64,000 nt of DNA, taken from positions 2,108,001 to 2,172,000 of the forward strand of contig OY730174.1 of NCBI GenBank assembly GCA_963422465.1, given 5' to 3'. This document shows positions 21,272-34,069 of this stretch, in pieces; position 1 is the first letter of the stretch, and every line of letters begins with the position of its first letter. Both the position numbers and the translations under genes were made by a program. Source of the DNA: Lichina pygmaea (taxonomy: Eukaryota > Ascomycota > Lichinomycetes > Lichinales > Lichinaceae). The notes below the pieces were generated by a model. The model had not been told where the DNA came from. It worked only from the letters and a program-made list of their open reading frames with translations, and made no database searches.

Positions 21272-24200
21272 CTACCCAACCATAACACACTTCACCAAGC
21301 CACGTTCACGTCCTTGTCATGTCTCAACAACCAGACCAAGCCATGCCAGTTGCTGGAAATGACGAGTTCCTTCGCAACATGTTTGCAGAGTTCATGCGAA
21401 TTCAAGCTACCAACACCACTCCCAAGTCCAAGTCCGAACGCACTGCTGACCCAGAGATCTTCAGTGGCGATAGCGGAAACACGGAAATCACGCATGAGAA
21501 GCTTGAGAGCTTCATCATGTCACTGTCACTCAAGATGACGCTCAACGCTGACCGGTACCCCACAGAAACATCACGGATTGCATACGTCTTTTCACGCACG
21601 ACTGGCACTGCGCAGTCCTACATCTCAGCTAAGATCACGGCTGGCCAGTACATTGACTGGCACAACATTGTCCAAGATCTCCAGAACACCTTCTCCGACC
21701 CAGACCCAGAGTTCCTAGCTCAGAGGAAGCTCATCAACTTGCGTCAGGCCAACCGTTCCTTTGCTGAGTTCTTCACAGAGTTCAATCAGTATGCTCCACG
21801 CACAGGCTTCAACAACAAGGCCTTGAAGTGCCATCTTCGATGCGCTGTCTCTGAAGAGCTTGCCAAGCAGCTTGTCAGCATCAACCTCAAGGACATCAGC
21901 TATCAGAAGCTTGTTGAGGAATGCCAGCTGCAGGACAACCAGTTGCGTGCCACTTCTGCCAACTCTCGCCGTCCACGTCAAACACCTCCCACCCAAGCCT
22001 CAGTTCCACAGTCAGGAGCTTCAGTTCTGCGTCCAGGGTTCATCAAGCCAGCCTTCACGCCACAGCCACCAAGTCCTACCATGGATCTCAGCTGCTCTAA
22101 GCTGACGCCAGAAGAGCGAGAACGTCGCCGAAGCAAAGGCCTCTGCTTCTACTGTGGGAACCAGGGTCACGTCTCAACCTTCTGTCCAGTGAAAAGCATG
22201 CCTGTTGTTGCCACCACCATGACCACCACCAAGTCTGCCACTGTTGAGACTACTCCAGAGTCGGAAAACAAGTAGTCCTTGGTCATCGTCGCGCCCAAGG
22301 ACATGAAAAGGATCTCCATGTTGGCTATCTGTCTCCAGACCAGCGATTGGACAGCAAGTGCTTGTTTCTTCCTTGTATCCTAGATGGGAAATTCAAGTGC
22401 AATGCTCTTATTGACTCTGGCTGTTCAGCATTTGGCTGCATTGGTGCTTCCTTTGCGCAATCTCTTCACCAAGAACCTCTCCCCTACCCACGCACATTGC
22501 GATCGTTCGATGGCAAGACATCACAAACCACGCATCTCGCCAAGACAATCATGACCACAGCACATGGCGTGCACCAGGAGGAAGCCTCTCTCTTTGTGTC
22601 TCCTGGTCTTCACTATGATGTGATTCTGGGGATGCCATGGCTCCAGAAGCACGGGCCACACATTGATTGGACAAACACCTCAATCATGTTCAAGTCAGAT
22701 CACTGCCGATCCGTATGCCTCAAGTCAAACAATGGCTATCCAATCTCTTTGGATCTTGAAGCCAAGATGTCTGCTGGAAAGTCTCAGGATCCCAAGCCCC
22801 TTTCTGCCACGCCAATCCCCATCAATGCTGCCGCATTTTCTCTCCTTGCTGCCAAGCCAGATCACCAGGTGTTCAGTGTTTCTCTGAGAGACATTGAGCA
22901 GGCGTTGAAGCCAAAGAAGCGTGTGGATCCTGCCACACTTCTCCCTGCTCAGTACCACAAGTTCCTGGACGTCTTCAGCAAGGATGACGCTGACAAGCTT
23001 CCTCCTCTACGCCCAGGAGTTGACCACAAGATCAAGATGGAACCAGGAACCCAGGCACCCTCTGGACCTCTGTACAGCATGAGCAGAGAAGAACTTGAAG
23101 TTCTCAAGAAGTACCTGACAGAGAACCTGAACAAGAGCTTCATTCGAGCATCTTCATCACCTGCTGCTGCACCAGTCCTCTTTGTCAAGAAGCCAGGAGG
23201 TGGATTGCGTTTCTGTGTAGACTACAGAGCACTCAACACCATCACCATCAAGAACTGTTACCCCCTACCACTGATCCGGGAGACGTTGGACCAGCTTTGC
23301 AAAGCTGTGTGGTACACCAAGCTTGACATTGTTGGTGCCTTCAACCGTATCCGGATGAAGGAAGGTGAAGAATGGAAGACTGCGTTCCGCACACGCTCAG
23401 GCCTCTACGAATACCTTGTCATGCTCTTTGGTCTTGCCAATACTCCAAGCATGTTCCAGAACTACATCAATGATGTTTTGGGACCTGACATCCTTGACGT
23501 CTTTGGCACTGCCTATGTGGATGACATCCTTGTCTACAGTCAGACACTCAAGGAACACCGGAAGCACGTCAAGCTTGTTCTCAGTCAACTACGAGACGCA
23601 AGCCTGCAAGTTGACATCTCCAAGTGTGACTTTGAAGTCTATCAAGTCAAGTACCTTGGCCTCATCATTCAGTCTGCCACTGAAGATGGCCGACCCGGAT
23701 CTGTGAGCATGGACCCAGCCAAGACCAACACCATCAAGGAGTGGAATCCTCCTGCCAGTCTCAAGGAAGTGCAGAGCTTTATTGCCTTTGCAAACTTCTA
23801 CCGCCGGTTCATCAAAGACTTTGCCAAGCTTGCATCCCCGCTCACAGCTCTGACCAAGAAGAATGTTGCCTTCAAGTGGGAAACCCCAGAGCAGTGCTTG
23901 TTCGAAAGCATCAAGAAGGCGTTCAGCACTGCACCTATCCTGCAGCACTTTGATCCAGAGAAGGAGTGTGTTGTTGAGACTGACACTTCTGACTACGTCT
24001 CTGGTGCTGTCCTGTCACAGCCAGATCATGAAGCAGTTCTACGCCCTGTTGCCTTCTTGTCACGCCGCCACCTGCCGGCAGAATGCAACTACGAGATCTA
24101 CGACAAAGAGTTGCTGGCAATTGTCTGTGCCTTTGAAGAATGGCGAGCAGAGCTTGAAGGATCTCCAGAACCTGTCAAAGTGATCTCTGATCACAAGAAC

Positions 24201-26036
24201 TTGGAGTACTTCATGTCGTCAAAGTGCCTTTCCTGCTGTCAAGCCCGTTGGAGCGAGTTCTTGTCACGCTTCAATTTCAAGATCAGCTACCGTCCAGGCA
24301 GTCAGTGCAAGGCTGACACCCTCACTCGATGTTCCCAAGACCTCCCGTCAGACAGTGATCCCTGTCAAGACTTCAGGGAGCAAGTCGTCCTCAAGCCCAA
24401 GAATCTTGCACATTCAGAGGTTCAAGTCAAGCCCATCCAGATCCTGAGATGTTCAGAAGCTGCACCAGTTGACACTGAACCTGATGCTACACCTCTTTCA
24501 GACATCATCCAAGCTGCCTATAACAACCTTGCTGAAGGTGATCCAGTGGCAACAGTGTCACAGATGCTAAGGGATGGTGTCAGGCACAGTCGAGAAGTGT
24601 CTCTCTCAGACTGCAGCTTGGAAAATGACTATCTCTTCTACAAGAACTGACTCTGGATCCCTGAGAACGATGAGCTACGCCTACGCCTGTTCCAAGAAGC
24701 CCATGACCAAGCAATGGCTGGCCACACTGGGATTGCCAAGACCCACAATCTTCTGTCTTGTTGGTACTATTGGCCAAAGATGGTGAACATCATACGGCAG
24801 TATATCAGGAATTGTCATGTCTGCTCTCGAGCAAAGCCTGCCCGTGATCGCCAAGGAGAGCTGCTGTCTCTTCCCGTGCCTCAGCAACATTGGCAGGATC
24901 TGGCTATAGATTTCATTACTGACTTGCCCAAGTCAAGAGATACCTGCTTCCCTGGTGCCAAGCACATCTGGGTCATCACTGACTGTCTCACCAAAGAACA
25001 CCACTTTGTGCCATGTGCTGAGATGACAACCTCGCATCTTGTCTGGATGTTCATCCAGTTTGTTGTCTGTACCCATGGCTTGCCCAGGAGCATTGTCTCA
25101 GACAGAGGAGGTCAGTTTGTCAGCTCATTCTGGAAAGCACTCTGTGCCCATCTCGATGTCATGCTACGACTATCCTCAGGACACCACCCAGAGACAGATG
25201 GTCAGACAGAACGAGAGAATCAGGAGCTTGAACGCTACCTGAGATCCTATGTCAACTATCTCCAAGATGACTGGGTCCAATGGCTTCCTCTGGCAGAGTT
25301 CACGCAGAACAACTCCCAGTCTGATTCCTCTGGCATGTCACTGTTCTTTGCCAACAAAGGGTTCCATCCACAGCTCAGCATCACACCCACAAGTGAAGCC
25401 TGCAACCAAGATGCTATGGAAATCTCTGGAGAAATGACGCAGATTCTGGAACAGTTGCAAGCGGAACTCCGACTATCCCAGGAAGCTCAAGCTCACGCCG
25501 CCAATTTGCATCAAGTCCTGTCACCGTCCTATCAAACTGGAGATCTTGTTTGGCTGAATACCAAGAACATCAGGACACGCCGCCCATGCAAAAAGCTTGA
25601 CGACAAGTGGATTGGACTATTCAAGGTGTTGAAGACAGTCAGAAGCCGTGCCTGCCATCTGGAGCTTCCACACACTCTCAAGATCCACCCTGTCTTTCAC
25701 GTTTCCCTTCTACGTCTGACACCTGCTAATCCTATCCCTGGCCAATCAAATGAACACCCTGGCCCTGTCATTGGTCAAGACACAGATGAAGAGTTCCAGG
25801 TTGAAGAAATCCTTGACTCCAAGCCAGCAACGTCTTGACAGAAGTTCAAGTACCTGGTCAAATAGTCCGGATGGCCAATTGAAGATGCCACTGAAGAGCC
25901 TATTGAGCATCTTGACAACGCCAAAGACGCCATCTACAACTTCCATGAGAAATACCCAAGGAAACCACAGCCACAGAACTACGCCCACGAGCGGCCTGAG
26001 GCTCACAGGAGTTCGCGATGTGAAGGAGGGGGGTAA

Positions 26037-26310
26037 TGTCACGGTTCTGGCCCAGTTGCATATCTGGCACAAGTCACGCACCTTGCCGGGAAGTTCCATC
26101 TGCACTGTTGCCTGTTTGCTCCGCTGTTGCCTGATCCCCTGCCTATAAGAACTTCTCCTGCTCCCCCAGCTTCTTCTCTTCTTTTCTCTTTTTCTTCCTT
26201 CCTTGTCTTTCGTCTTGTACATCAATCCAAGTCTCAAGTCTCAAGCCAAGTCAGGTCAAGGTTACCGAATCAGTTAGGCTCGAGTTCTGCTCTGCTATTG
26301 CCTCGTCACA
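26037..26310 (+). repeat. 3' LTR of the young Gypsy element
   Basis: 274 bp, preceded by the purine tract GAAGGAGGGGGGTAA and followed by the target duplication ACAGA. Confidence 0.95.
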
Positions 26311-28354
26311 ACAGAGAACCTGAACAAGAGCTTTATTTAAGCATCTTCATCATCTGCTGCTACACCAGTCCTTTTTGTCAAGAAGCCAGAAGGTGGATTG
26401 TGTTTCTGTGTAGACTACAGAGCACTCAACACCATCACTATCAAGAACTGTTACCCCCTACCACTGATCTGGGAGATATTGGACTAGCTTTGCAAAGCTG
26501 TGTGGTACACCAAGCTTGATATTGTTGGTGCCTTCAACTGTATCTGGATGAAGGAAGGTGAAGAATGGAAGACTGCATTCCGCACACGCTCAGGTCTCTA
26601 CAAATACCTTGTCATGTCCTTTGGTCTTGCCAATACTCCAAGCACATTCCAGAACTACATCAATGATGTTTTGCGACCTGATATTCTTGACGTCTTTGGC
26701 ACTACCTATGTGGATGACATCCTTGTCTACAGTCAGACACTCAAGGAATACTAGAAGCATGTCAAGCTTGTTCTCAGTTGACTACAAGATGCAAGCCTGC
26801 AAGTTGACATCTCCAAGTGTGACTTTGAAGTCTATCAAGTCAAGTACCTTGGCCTCATCATTCAGTCTGCCACTGAAGATGGCTGACCCAGATCTGTGAG
26901 CATAGACCAGCCAAGACTGACACCATCAAGAAGTGGAATCCTCCTGCCAGTCTCAAGGAAGTGCAGAGCTTTATTGCCTTTGCAAACTTCTACTGCCAGT
27001 TCATCAAAGACTTTGCCAAGCTTGCATCCCTACTCACAGCTCTGACCAAGAAGAATGTTGCCTTCAAGTGGGAAACCCCAGAGCAGTGCTTGTTTGAAAG
27101 TATCAAGAAGGTGTTCAGCACTGCACTCATCCTGCAGCACTTTGATCTGGAGAAGGAGTGTGTTGTTGAGACTGACACTTCTGACTACATCTCTGGTGCT
27201 GTCCTGTCACAGCCAGATCATGAAGGAGTTTTACACCCTGTTGCCTTCTTGTCACACTGCCACCTGCCAGCAGAATACAACTACAAGATCTACAACAAAA
27301 AGTTGCTGGCAATTGTTCATGCCTTTGAAGAATAGTGAGCAGAGCTTGAAGGATCTCCAGAACCTGTCAAAGTGATCTCTGAGCACAAGAACTTGGAGTA
27401 CTTCGTGTTGTCAAAGTGCTTTTCCTGCTGTCAAGCCTGTTGGAGTGAGTTCTTATCACACTTCAATTTCAAGATCAGCTACTGTCCAGGCAGTCAGTGC
27501 AAGACCAACACCCTCACTTGATGTTCCTAAGACCTCCTGTCAGACAGTGATCTCTGTCAAGACTTCATGGAGTAAGTTGTCCTCAAGCCCAAGAATCTTG
27601 CACATTCAGAGGTTCAAGTCAAGTCTATCCAGATCCTGAGATGTTCAGAAGCTGCACCAGTTGACACTGAACCTGATGCTGCACCTCTTTCAGACATCAT
27701 CCAAGCTATCTATAACAACCTTACTGAAGGTGATCCAGTGGCAACAGTATCACAGATACTAAGAGATAGTGTCAGGCACAGTCAAGAAGTGTCTCTCTCA
27801 GACTGCAGCTTGGAAAATAACTGTCTCTTCTACAAGAACTGACTCTGGATCTCTGAGAACAATAAGCTACACCTACACCTGTTCCAAGAAGTCCATGACC
27901 AAGCAATGGCTGGCCACACTGGGATTGCCAAGACTTATAATCTTCTGTCTTGTTAGTACTATTAGCCAAAGATGGTGAATATTATACAGCAGTACATCAG
28001 GAATTGTCATGTCTGCTCTTAAGCAAAGCCTGCCCGTGATTGCCAAGGAGAGCTACTGTCTCTTCCTGTACCTCAGCAATGTTGGCAGGATCTGGCTATA
28101 GATTTCATTACTGACTTGCCCAAGTCAAGAGATACCTACTTCCCTGGTGCCAAGCACATCTGGGTCATCACTGACTGTCTCACCAAAGAACACCACTTTG
28201 TGCCATGTGCTGAGATAACAACCTCACATCTTGTCCAGATGTTCATCCAGTTTGTTGTCTGTACCCATGGCTTACTCAGGAGTATTGTCTCAGACAGAGA
28301 AGGTTAGTTTGTTAGCTTATTCTGGAAAGCACTCTGTGTCTATCTTGACATCAT

Positions 28355-29480
28355 GGCCTGCGAAGACTCAAACCTCCACGTGGTGCAGGCTGGGAACCTC
28401 GGGGCAGTGATGGCAGGCAGTCTCCCAAGCTGCTTGTAGTCGCTGCACCGAGAGCTAATTGAGTCACCAGTCGAGCTGCTAGTGCCCGTGGAGCGACGGG
28501 CCACCGGAGGTGTTGTGCAGGCACCCTGGACGCCCCTGTGAAGCAACATCAGCAGAACAGAGGACTTCAACCAAACTGGTTATGAAAACCACCCAACAGA
28601 TGTCTACCGTGTACGCTACAGCCTGAAGCCAGCCTTGCAACTGGTGGATGTGAAGTCTAGACACCTGACAGGGCACCTCTGGAGTAGATGAGAGGAGTTC
28701 CTATCGCACACCCCCCTTCTGGCAGAGTCTCCAGCAGCTGATGCATCAAGGATCTTGTTCTAGAAGGGGAGTGATGTCTGTACCACAGTGTTGTTAATCG
28801 AACAGGGACTACGTGTTAAAGAAGGTGAGCAGGTGGCACGAAGGGTTTCTGCCACTCCAGTACCTAAGGGCTGTGTGATAGTCAAAGTGCTGGCTTGATG
28901 GTTTTGCCTAAGGTCTTGCCACAGATTCTCTTCAGGCCACCTACAGACTGGGGCTAGGGCACTGGAGGTTCTCCAGTGGGCCACCACGTACATCCGGGGT
29001 CCCACAGGCAACAGCGGGCAGACGGAGACTTCTCCCTACTTGGTTAGTGGGCTGGAAAGATGGTTCTGCAGGTGCTGGCATAGCCTGCAGAGTCCGTAGA
29101 GCCTGCGAGGCATGGTCGGCCTCTGTACAAGAGATCTACAGAGATAACGTGAAACAGCGAGAGCTGCGGGGTGTGGTATATAATAGCAGTGACAGCAGTA
29201 GGGTCTGGGCCTACTACAAGACTGTCTATATGGCCTGAGAGGACGGAAGCGCATGCCGGTCTGTACAGAGTGCAGGCTCAGGCTGCAAATAACAGACTCA
29301 AGGAGCAAACTGCAGTTGGAGCGTGGGCTCCGGGCTGGCAACCCGGCGCTCTGAAGCAGGACCTAGGGGTGAGTGTACACGGCAGAGCGCAAAAGACCTC
29401 AGGACTGCGGGGAAGCGTGGCAGAGACCCTGCACGGGATGTCGACTCTGCGCTATGCCTCGGCATAGCTCAACTGTGGCC
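28355..29480 (+). repeat. WEIRD-like module, copy 3 (complete, 1126 bp)
   Basis: Same borders as copy 2 (GGCCTGCGAAG to CAACTGTGGCC). Close to copy 2 along its whole length, with differences mostly C/T and G/A. It contains the same coding-like stretch with LVDVKSRHLTGHLWS near 28.6-28.7 kb. Confidence 0.85.
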
Positions 29481-31134
29481 TATGACAGAGTTCTCCCCAA
29501 GATACTACAGCAAATTCTGAAAAGAAAAGGAATACCTGCCTGGCTAGCTTCCTGGATCTACTCCTTCTGTGATAAGTGCTCTACCACTCTTGTCTTTGAT
29601 GATTCTGAGTCTTGTTCAATTCCTATTCATTGTGGAGTTTCTCAAGGTTCTCCATTATCCCCTATTCTTTTTCTATTCTACATTTCTGAATTGCATAAGA
29701 CTGTGCATACTCCCTCTTCTGGTGTATCTGCCCTGGGGTTTGCAGATGATACAAATCTGCTTGCTTTTGGTCACTCCTTGAAAAGTAACCTTCTGAAGTT
29801 AAAGAACACACACCTCAAATGTCTATCATGGGCTGCAAGACATGGAATAGTCTTCTCTCCTGAGAAATATAAAATACTTCATTTTTCCAGAAGAAGATCA
29901 GACAATCTTCAGCTCAAGCTCAGACTGGGGAATGTGATTCTCAAACCAAAAGAAGAAGTGTGAGTACTTGGAGTGTACCTAGATCCAAAGCTCCACTGGC
30001 ACAAACACCAGAGGATTATTCTTCAAAAAGCACAGAAAGCACTCTCTTCTCTTTCTAGAACTTCCTATTCTACTTGAGGCTTTCCAGTTCACACATCATG
30101 TCTGGTGTACACTGCTATACTGAGATCTCTACTGAGCTATACAGTGGGGATCTGGTTTAACTCTCTAAGAAAATCCTCCAATATCTCTTCTCTTGTTTCA
30201 TTTCAAAACAGATGCCTAAGACTTATTGGGGGTGCCTTCAAAGCCACTCCTTCTTTTCTATTAGAGAGTGAGCTTTTTCTTCTACCTCTAGACCTATACT
30301 TTAAATTTCGCACTGCCTGTTTTCTTTCTTCTATTCAAAACTCCCCTCTCAAATACTTTCTTGACAGTATCTTTTCCACTATTTCCAGCTATGCCTCTCT
30401 CTTGAAGAAACTTTTAAAGGAATCCTCAACTATCTCTCCTAAGTGGAAATTCACTTGGTTAAGTCAAATAAGTACTAACCAGGCTAGTTCAAAGAAAGAA
30501 CTACAAAAGCTCTTTACTAAAGAGTGGGAAGACCAATAGGAAGAGAAGAAAAGAAGAAGCTATCCAGGCTGGCAGACTTTCTGTCAAAAGCCACACAAAA
30601 ACAATCTGAAGCTCTACAAAGAGTTACAGAAAGCTGAGGCAAGTCTGCTACTGCAAATCAGGACTGGAAGAATTGGTCTGGCAAGTTTTCTTTTCAGAGC
30701 TGGAGTTCCTGACTTCCCTACCCCACTATGTGTGTGTGGCCAAGCAGAAGAAACTGCAAAACATATCACCTCTTCATGCTCTCTTTATTCAAGACAAAGA
30801 CAACAAGTCTCTTTTAATCCCCAAGACTTCACCACTATTATTTCAAACCCAGAGCTACTACAGAAGTTCTTGTACTGGTTTATGTCTTTGAAAAGACTAA
30901 ACCAGTTTAATCTAGCTTTCAAACTCCACTATTCCCAATCCAATACCTAGATTCTCTTCTCTTACCAGAAACTTCAAGATTCCTTTTGTTACATTCCCTA
31001 GTCACACCCTGCCTTCAGTTTTTATCTCTTCAAAGGTTTTCTGGAGGAGTTCACTATTAGCTAGAAGATCTGCATGGCTGTAAAGCTACTACCAGTGTAA
31101 GAATCAAATAAAAATAAAAAAAAAATCTTGACAT
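29481..31134 (+). mobile_element. LINE portion of chimera 2 (LINE-E)
   Basis: Plus-strand LINE 3' part. RT from the palm domain on (29481-29963, GVSQGSPLSPILF and GFADDTN intact), thumb region 30105-30539, and C-terminal region to 30950 with the CGQAEETAKHITSSC knuckle in a shifted frame. The 3' UTR has the GCATGGCTGTAAAGC block and the AAATAAAAATAAAAAA tail. The terminal 370 bp are nearly the same as the nested fragment at 4644-5011. Confidence 0.9.
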
Positions 31135-32011
31135 CATGCTATGACTATCCTCAGGACACCACCCAGAGATAGATAGTCAGACAGAATAAGAGAACCAGGA
31201 GCTTGAACACTACCTGAGATTCTATGTCAACTATCTCCAAGATAACTAGGTCTAATAGCTTCCTCTGGCAGAGTTCACGCAGAACAACTCCCAGTCTGAT
31301 TCCTCTGGTATATCACTGTTCTTTGCCAACAAAGGGTTCCATCCACAGTTCAGTATCACACCCACGAGTGAAGCCTGCAACCAAGATGCTATGGAAATCT
31401 CTGGAGAAATAACACAGATTCTGGAACAGTTGCAAGCTGAACTCCAACTATCCCAGGAAGCTCAAGCTCACACCACTAATTTACATCAAGTCCTGTCACT
31501 ATCCTATCAAACTGGAGACCTTGTTTGGCTGAATACCAAGAACATCAGGACACACCACCTATACAAAAAGCTTGACAACAAGTGGATTGGACTATTCAAG
31601 CTGTTGAAGACAGTCGGAAGCTGTGCCTGCCATCTGGAGCTTCCACACACTCTCAAGATCCATCCTGTCTTTCATGTTTCCCTTCTATGTCTGACACCTG
31701 CTAATCCTATCCCTGGCTAATCAAATGAACACCCTGGCCCTGTTATTGGTCAAGACACAGATGAAGAGTTCCAGGTTGAAGAAATCCTTGACTCCAAGCC
31801 AGCAATGTCTTGACAGAAGTTCAAGTACCTGGTCAAATAGTCCAGATGGCCAATTGAAGATGCCACTGAAAAGTCTATTGAGCATCTTGACAACACCAAA
31901 GACACTATCTATAACTTCCATAAGAAATACCCAAGGAAACTACAGCCACAGAACTACACCCACAAGTGGCCTGAGGCTCACAGGAGTTCGCCATGTGAAG
32001 GAGAGGGGTAA

Positions 32012-32357
32012 TGTCACAGTTCTGGCCCAGTTGCATATCTGGCACAAGTCACACACCTTGCTGGGAAGTTCCATCTGCACTGTTACCTGTTTGCTCTACT
32101 ATTGCCTTGTTGTATATCTGGCACAAGTCACACAACTTGCCGGGAAGTTCTATCTGCACTGTTACCTGTTTGCTCCACTGTATCCCCTGTCTATAAGAAC
32201 TTCTCCTGCTCCCCCAGCTTCTTCTCTTCTTCTTTTCTCTTTTCCTTCCTTGTCTTTCGTCTTGTACATCAATCCAAGTCTCAAGTCTCAAGCCAAGTCA
32301 GGTCAAGGTTACTGAATCAGTTAGGCTTGAGTTCTGCTCTGCTATTGCCTTGTCACA
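32012..32357 (+). repeat. 3' LTR of the old Gypsy element with internal duplication
   Basis: 346 bp instead of 274. The segment from GCATATCTGGCACAAGTCAC to the GTTTGCTC/CTATTGCC region is present twice in tandem (about 72 extra bp), the two halves differing by a few transitions. Confidence 0.9.
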
Positions 32358-34069
32358 CTCAGTCTTTTCCAGGCACTGCACAAACTTCAAGACTTTTTTA
32401 TACAGTTTTTGAGCCAGGTTCTTCCACTTCTTGTAGACTTTGACTACCTGTACAGCAGCCAGATTGATCACATTGACCAGTATTTCTCAAAAGCTGTCCT
32501 ACATCATGTCCACCTGAGGTGTCTTGTCCTCCCACCAGCTTCACACACACTGTGTGTTATCTTGCAGGTGGGATACAGTAAAGAAGATCTTCAACAAGTC
32601 TGTAGTGTAGCTTTTCAAGTGGATCTCAAACACCAAATTATATTGGTGAATAAACTTCTCAAGCTTGGGCAACAAAGTCTCACTGTATTTGTCTGGTGGG
32701 ATAATGTAAAGACAGTTCTCTGGGGTACCTTTGTGGAGGTGTTTAGTCTCTGGCAAGACACCTTCAAAGATACTGTCAGAGCAGCCCCTGATCAGGGCTA
32801 CACCTCTGCCAGCTTCCACCTTGGCTACAAATTACTGAAGGCAGTTGATCTTCTTGTCTATTTGAAGAACCTCAAGTCTAGCCTTGAGCTTGCAAAGCTA
32901 CTCACACTTGAGTTACACTTTTTCCTCTAAGTGAGGTATTACAGGTGACTGCAGCTCAGTAGCTCAGTCTTTGCTCTTATCTACCTGACCCACACAGCCA
33001 CTTGTAGCAGCCTGTACAGAGATGTCAAAAATAACACCTAAAGTGCCTGAAAGCCCAGCAACCTTATCTTGTGATGGTCAGATTGCCAGGCAACCTGTGG
33101 GTCTTCCTGCAGAAGCTGTGTTATTATTATCTGACAACTTGTCTGCAGAGTTTCTATCATCTGGTGATAGACTTCCATTATAATCACACAATAGACTTCA
33201 AGCAGTAGCTATGTCAGTGCTCTGGTGGGCAGCTGCACAGCAGGTTTTTACACTCTGTTGCTGGTTGGTCATAATCACAAGAATTTTCATGATTGAAATC
33301 ACCACTCTGGACTGCTTCCTTGAAGGAAAGAGTTGTCAGAACTGTAAGAGTGCTAAGGTCTTAGCAGGACAGAGTCATAATAGAGGCCTGTTCTCTAGGT
33401 GGCTACTGAAAGGTGTCTGGAAGGTGTTGTCAAGTAAGTCTGTAGAGTATTATTTAATAGATAGAAACTGACAACTAGTCTCTCAACCAGTGTCAGGAAG
33501 AAGACCTGCTTATATAAATCTTACTTAATGATCATGTGACTTGGTATGTACACATCACATGACTGCTAAGTAAGATGACATGCAGCCAAACCCAGTCAGG
33601 CACTTGTGCAAGCTGCACAGCTTCTGACAACAAGAGTGGTGTTGCTGTTGCTGAACATGTAATACAGCAAATTTTGCTGTTGGTTGATGTTGTGGGAGAA
33701 GTGAATTTGGAGCTTCAGAGCTCTGTGATGTTCTTTTAAAAAAGGGTAGCTCACACTAAACCCAATTGGGAAACTCTGCAAACAACACACATCACTGCAC
33801 ACAGTGATGGAATGTTCCTACAGTACTGAGCCTGCAATAGACTACAGATTATACTGTGGTAGACCTGTAATAGACCTACAAGAGAGACTACATTCTGTCA
33901 TGCAGTGCTGTACAGAGTAGGCTAAAGCAGAACTGAGCCAAAAAACTACTATGTCTGGGCTTAGTGCCTGACATCTCTGTACTAGCAATAGATAAGTGTG
34001 GCTGCACCCACCTGCCTAGTCAGGATCTAACTGACTAAGTGCCTGGTCAGGCAACTAGCTCCTGACACA
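32358..34069. other. Unassigned decayed sequence between two Gypsy elements
   Basis: 1.7 kb, AT-rich and CpG-poor, probably old transposon remains. It includes a 92-codon open stretch on the minus strand (32541-32819), a plus-strand stretch near 33.03 kb beginning MSKITPKVPES, and the LTR-like repeat at 33343-33580. I recognise no domain. The right edge (ACACA, 34065-34069) is the target duplication of the 34-kb Gypsy. Confidence 0.6.
33343..33580 (-). repeat. LTR-like repeat, left inverted copy
   Basis: About 238 bp, similar on the reverse strand to 40783-41012. On the minus strand it begins TGTCATCTTACTTAGCAG, has a TATATAAG-type box, and ends GCACTCTTACA. TG...CA ends and a TATA box suggest an LTR. 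No matching 5-bp flanks are seen and no coding part is attached. Confidence 0.6.

Larger units (their letters stand above)
20987..26310 (+). mobile_element. Young Ty3/Gypsy chromovirus, nearly whole (5.3 kb)
   Basis: Two 274-bp LTRs (20987-21260 and 26037-26310) that differ at only five positions by my count, all transitions; 5-bp duplication ACAGA (20982-20986 and 26311-26315). Parts: gag 21.3-22.3 kb with the CFYCGNQGHVSTFC knuckle; protease near 22.4 kb (IDSGCSAFG); RT near 23.1-23.7 kb with the YVDDILVYS catalytic motif; RNase H near 23.95-24.3 kb (ETDTSDYVSGAVL); integrase 24.7-25.45 kb with zinc-finger and DDE-type motifs; a chromodomain-like end near 25.75-25.95 kb. A polypurine tract (26021-26036) precedes the 3' LTR. 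It is broken in about two places and otherwise looks whole. It sits in the RT region of an older copy of its own family. Low LTR divergence makes it one of the youngest insertions here. Confidence 0.95.
28355..31134 (+). mobile_element. Chimeric retro-insertion 2: WEIRD-like module joined to a more truncated LINE
   Basis: One insertion unit with the 13-bp duplication ATCTTGACATCAT (28342-28354 and 31135-31147), lying in the integrase region of the old Gypsy element. The module occupies 28355-29480; the LINE begins at 29481 inside the RT (at the AYDRVLPKIL motif), further 3' than in chimera 1. The LINE part belongs to the LINE-A-like subfamily rather than the LINE-D subfamily of chimera 1. The two chimeras therefore arose separately, with the same complete module each time. 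Confidence 0.88.
18853..32357 (+). mobile_element. Old Ty3/Gypsy element, broken, split by two later insertions
   Basis: Fossil copy of the same family as the element at 20987-26310. The 5' LTR is 18853-19126 (274 bp); the 3' LTR is 32012-32357 (346 bp, enlarged by an internal duplication). Parts: gag with CCHC knuckle (19.2-20.15 kb), protease and start of RT (20.2-20.98 kb), rest of RT (26.3-26.95 kb), RNase H (27.1-27.4 kb), integrase (27.9-28.34 and 31.15-31.6 kb), chromodomain remnant (31.75-31.95 kb). It is broken, with many breaks, nearly all of the CpG-decay type. The 5-bp flanks (GACAC and CTCAG) do not match, so an end was altered or it did not arrive in one simple event. Confidence 0.9.

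Noticed and set aside
25746-26237. Repeated frames starting MRLGLMYKT at five or six places
   Set aside because: They are the antisense reading of the 274-bp LTR, not genes.
536-32357. Reading the two decayed Gypsy elements as one element
   Set aside because: They belong to different families (different gag, protease and RT sequences), and the second begins with its own LTR at 18853.
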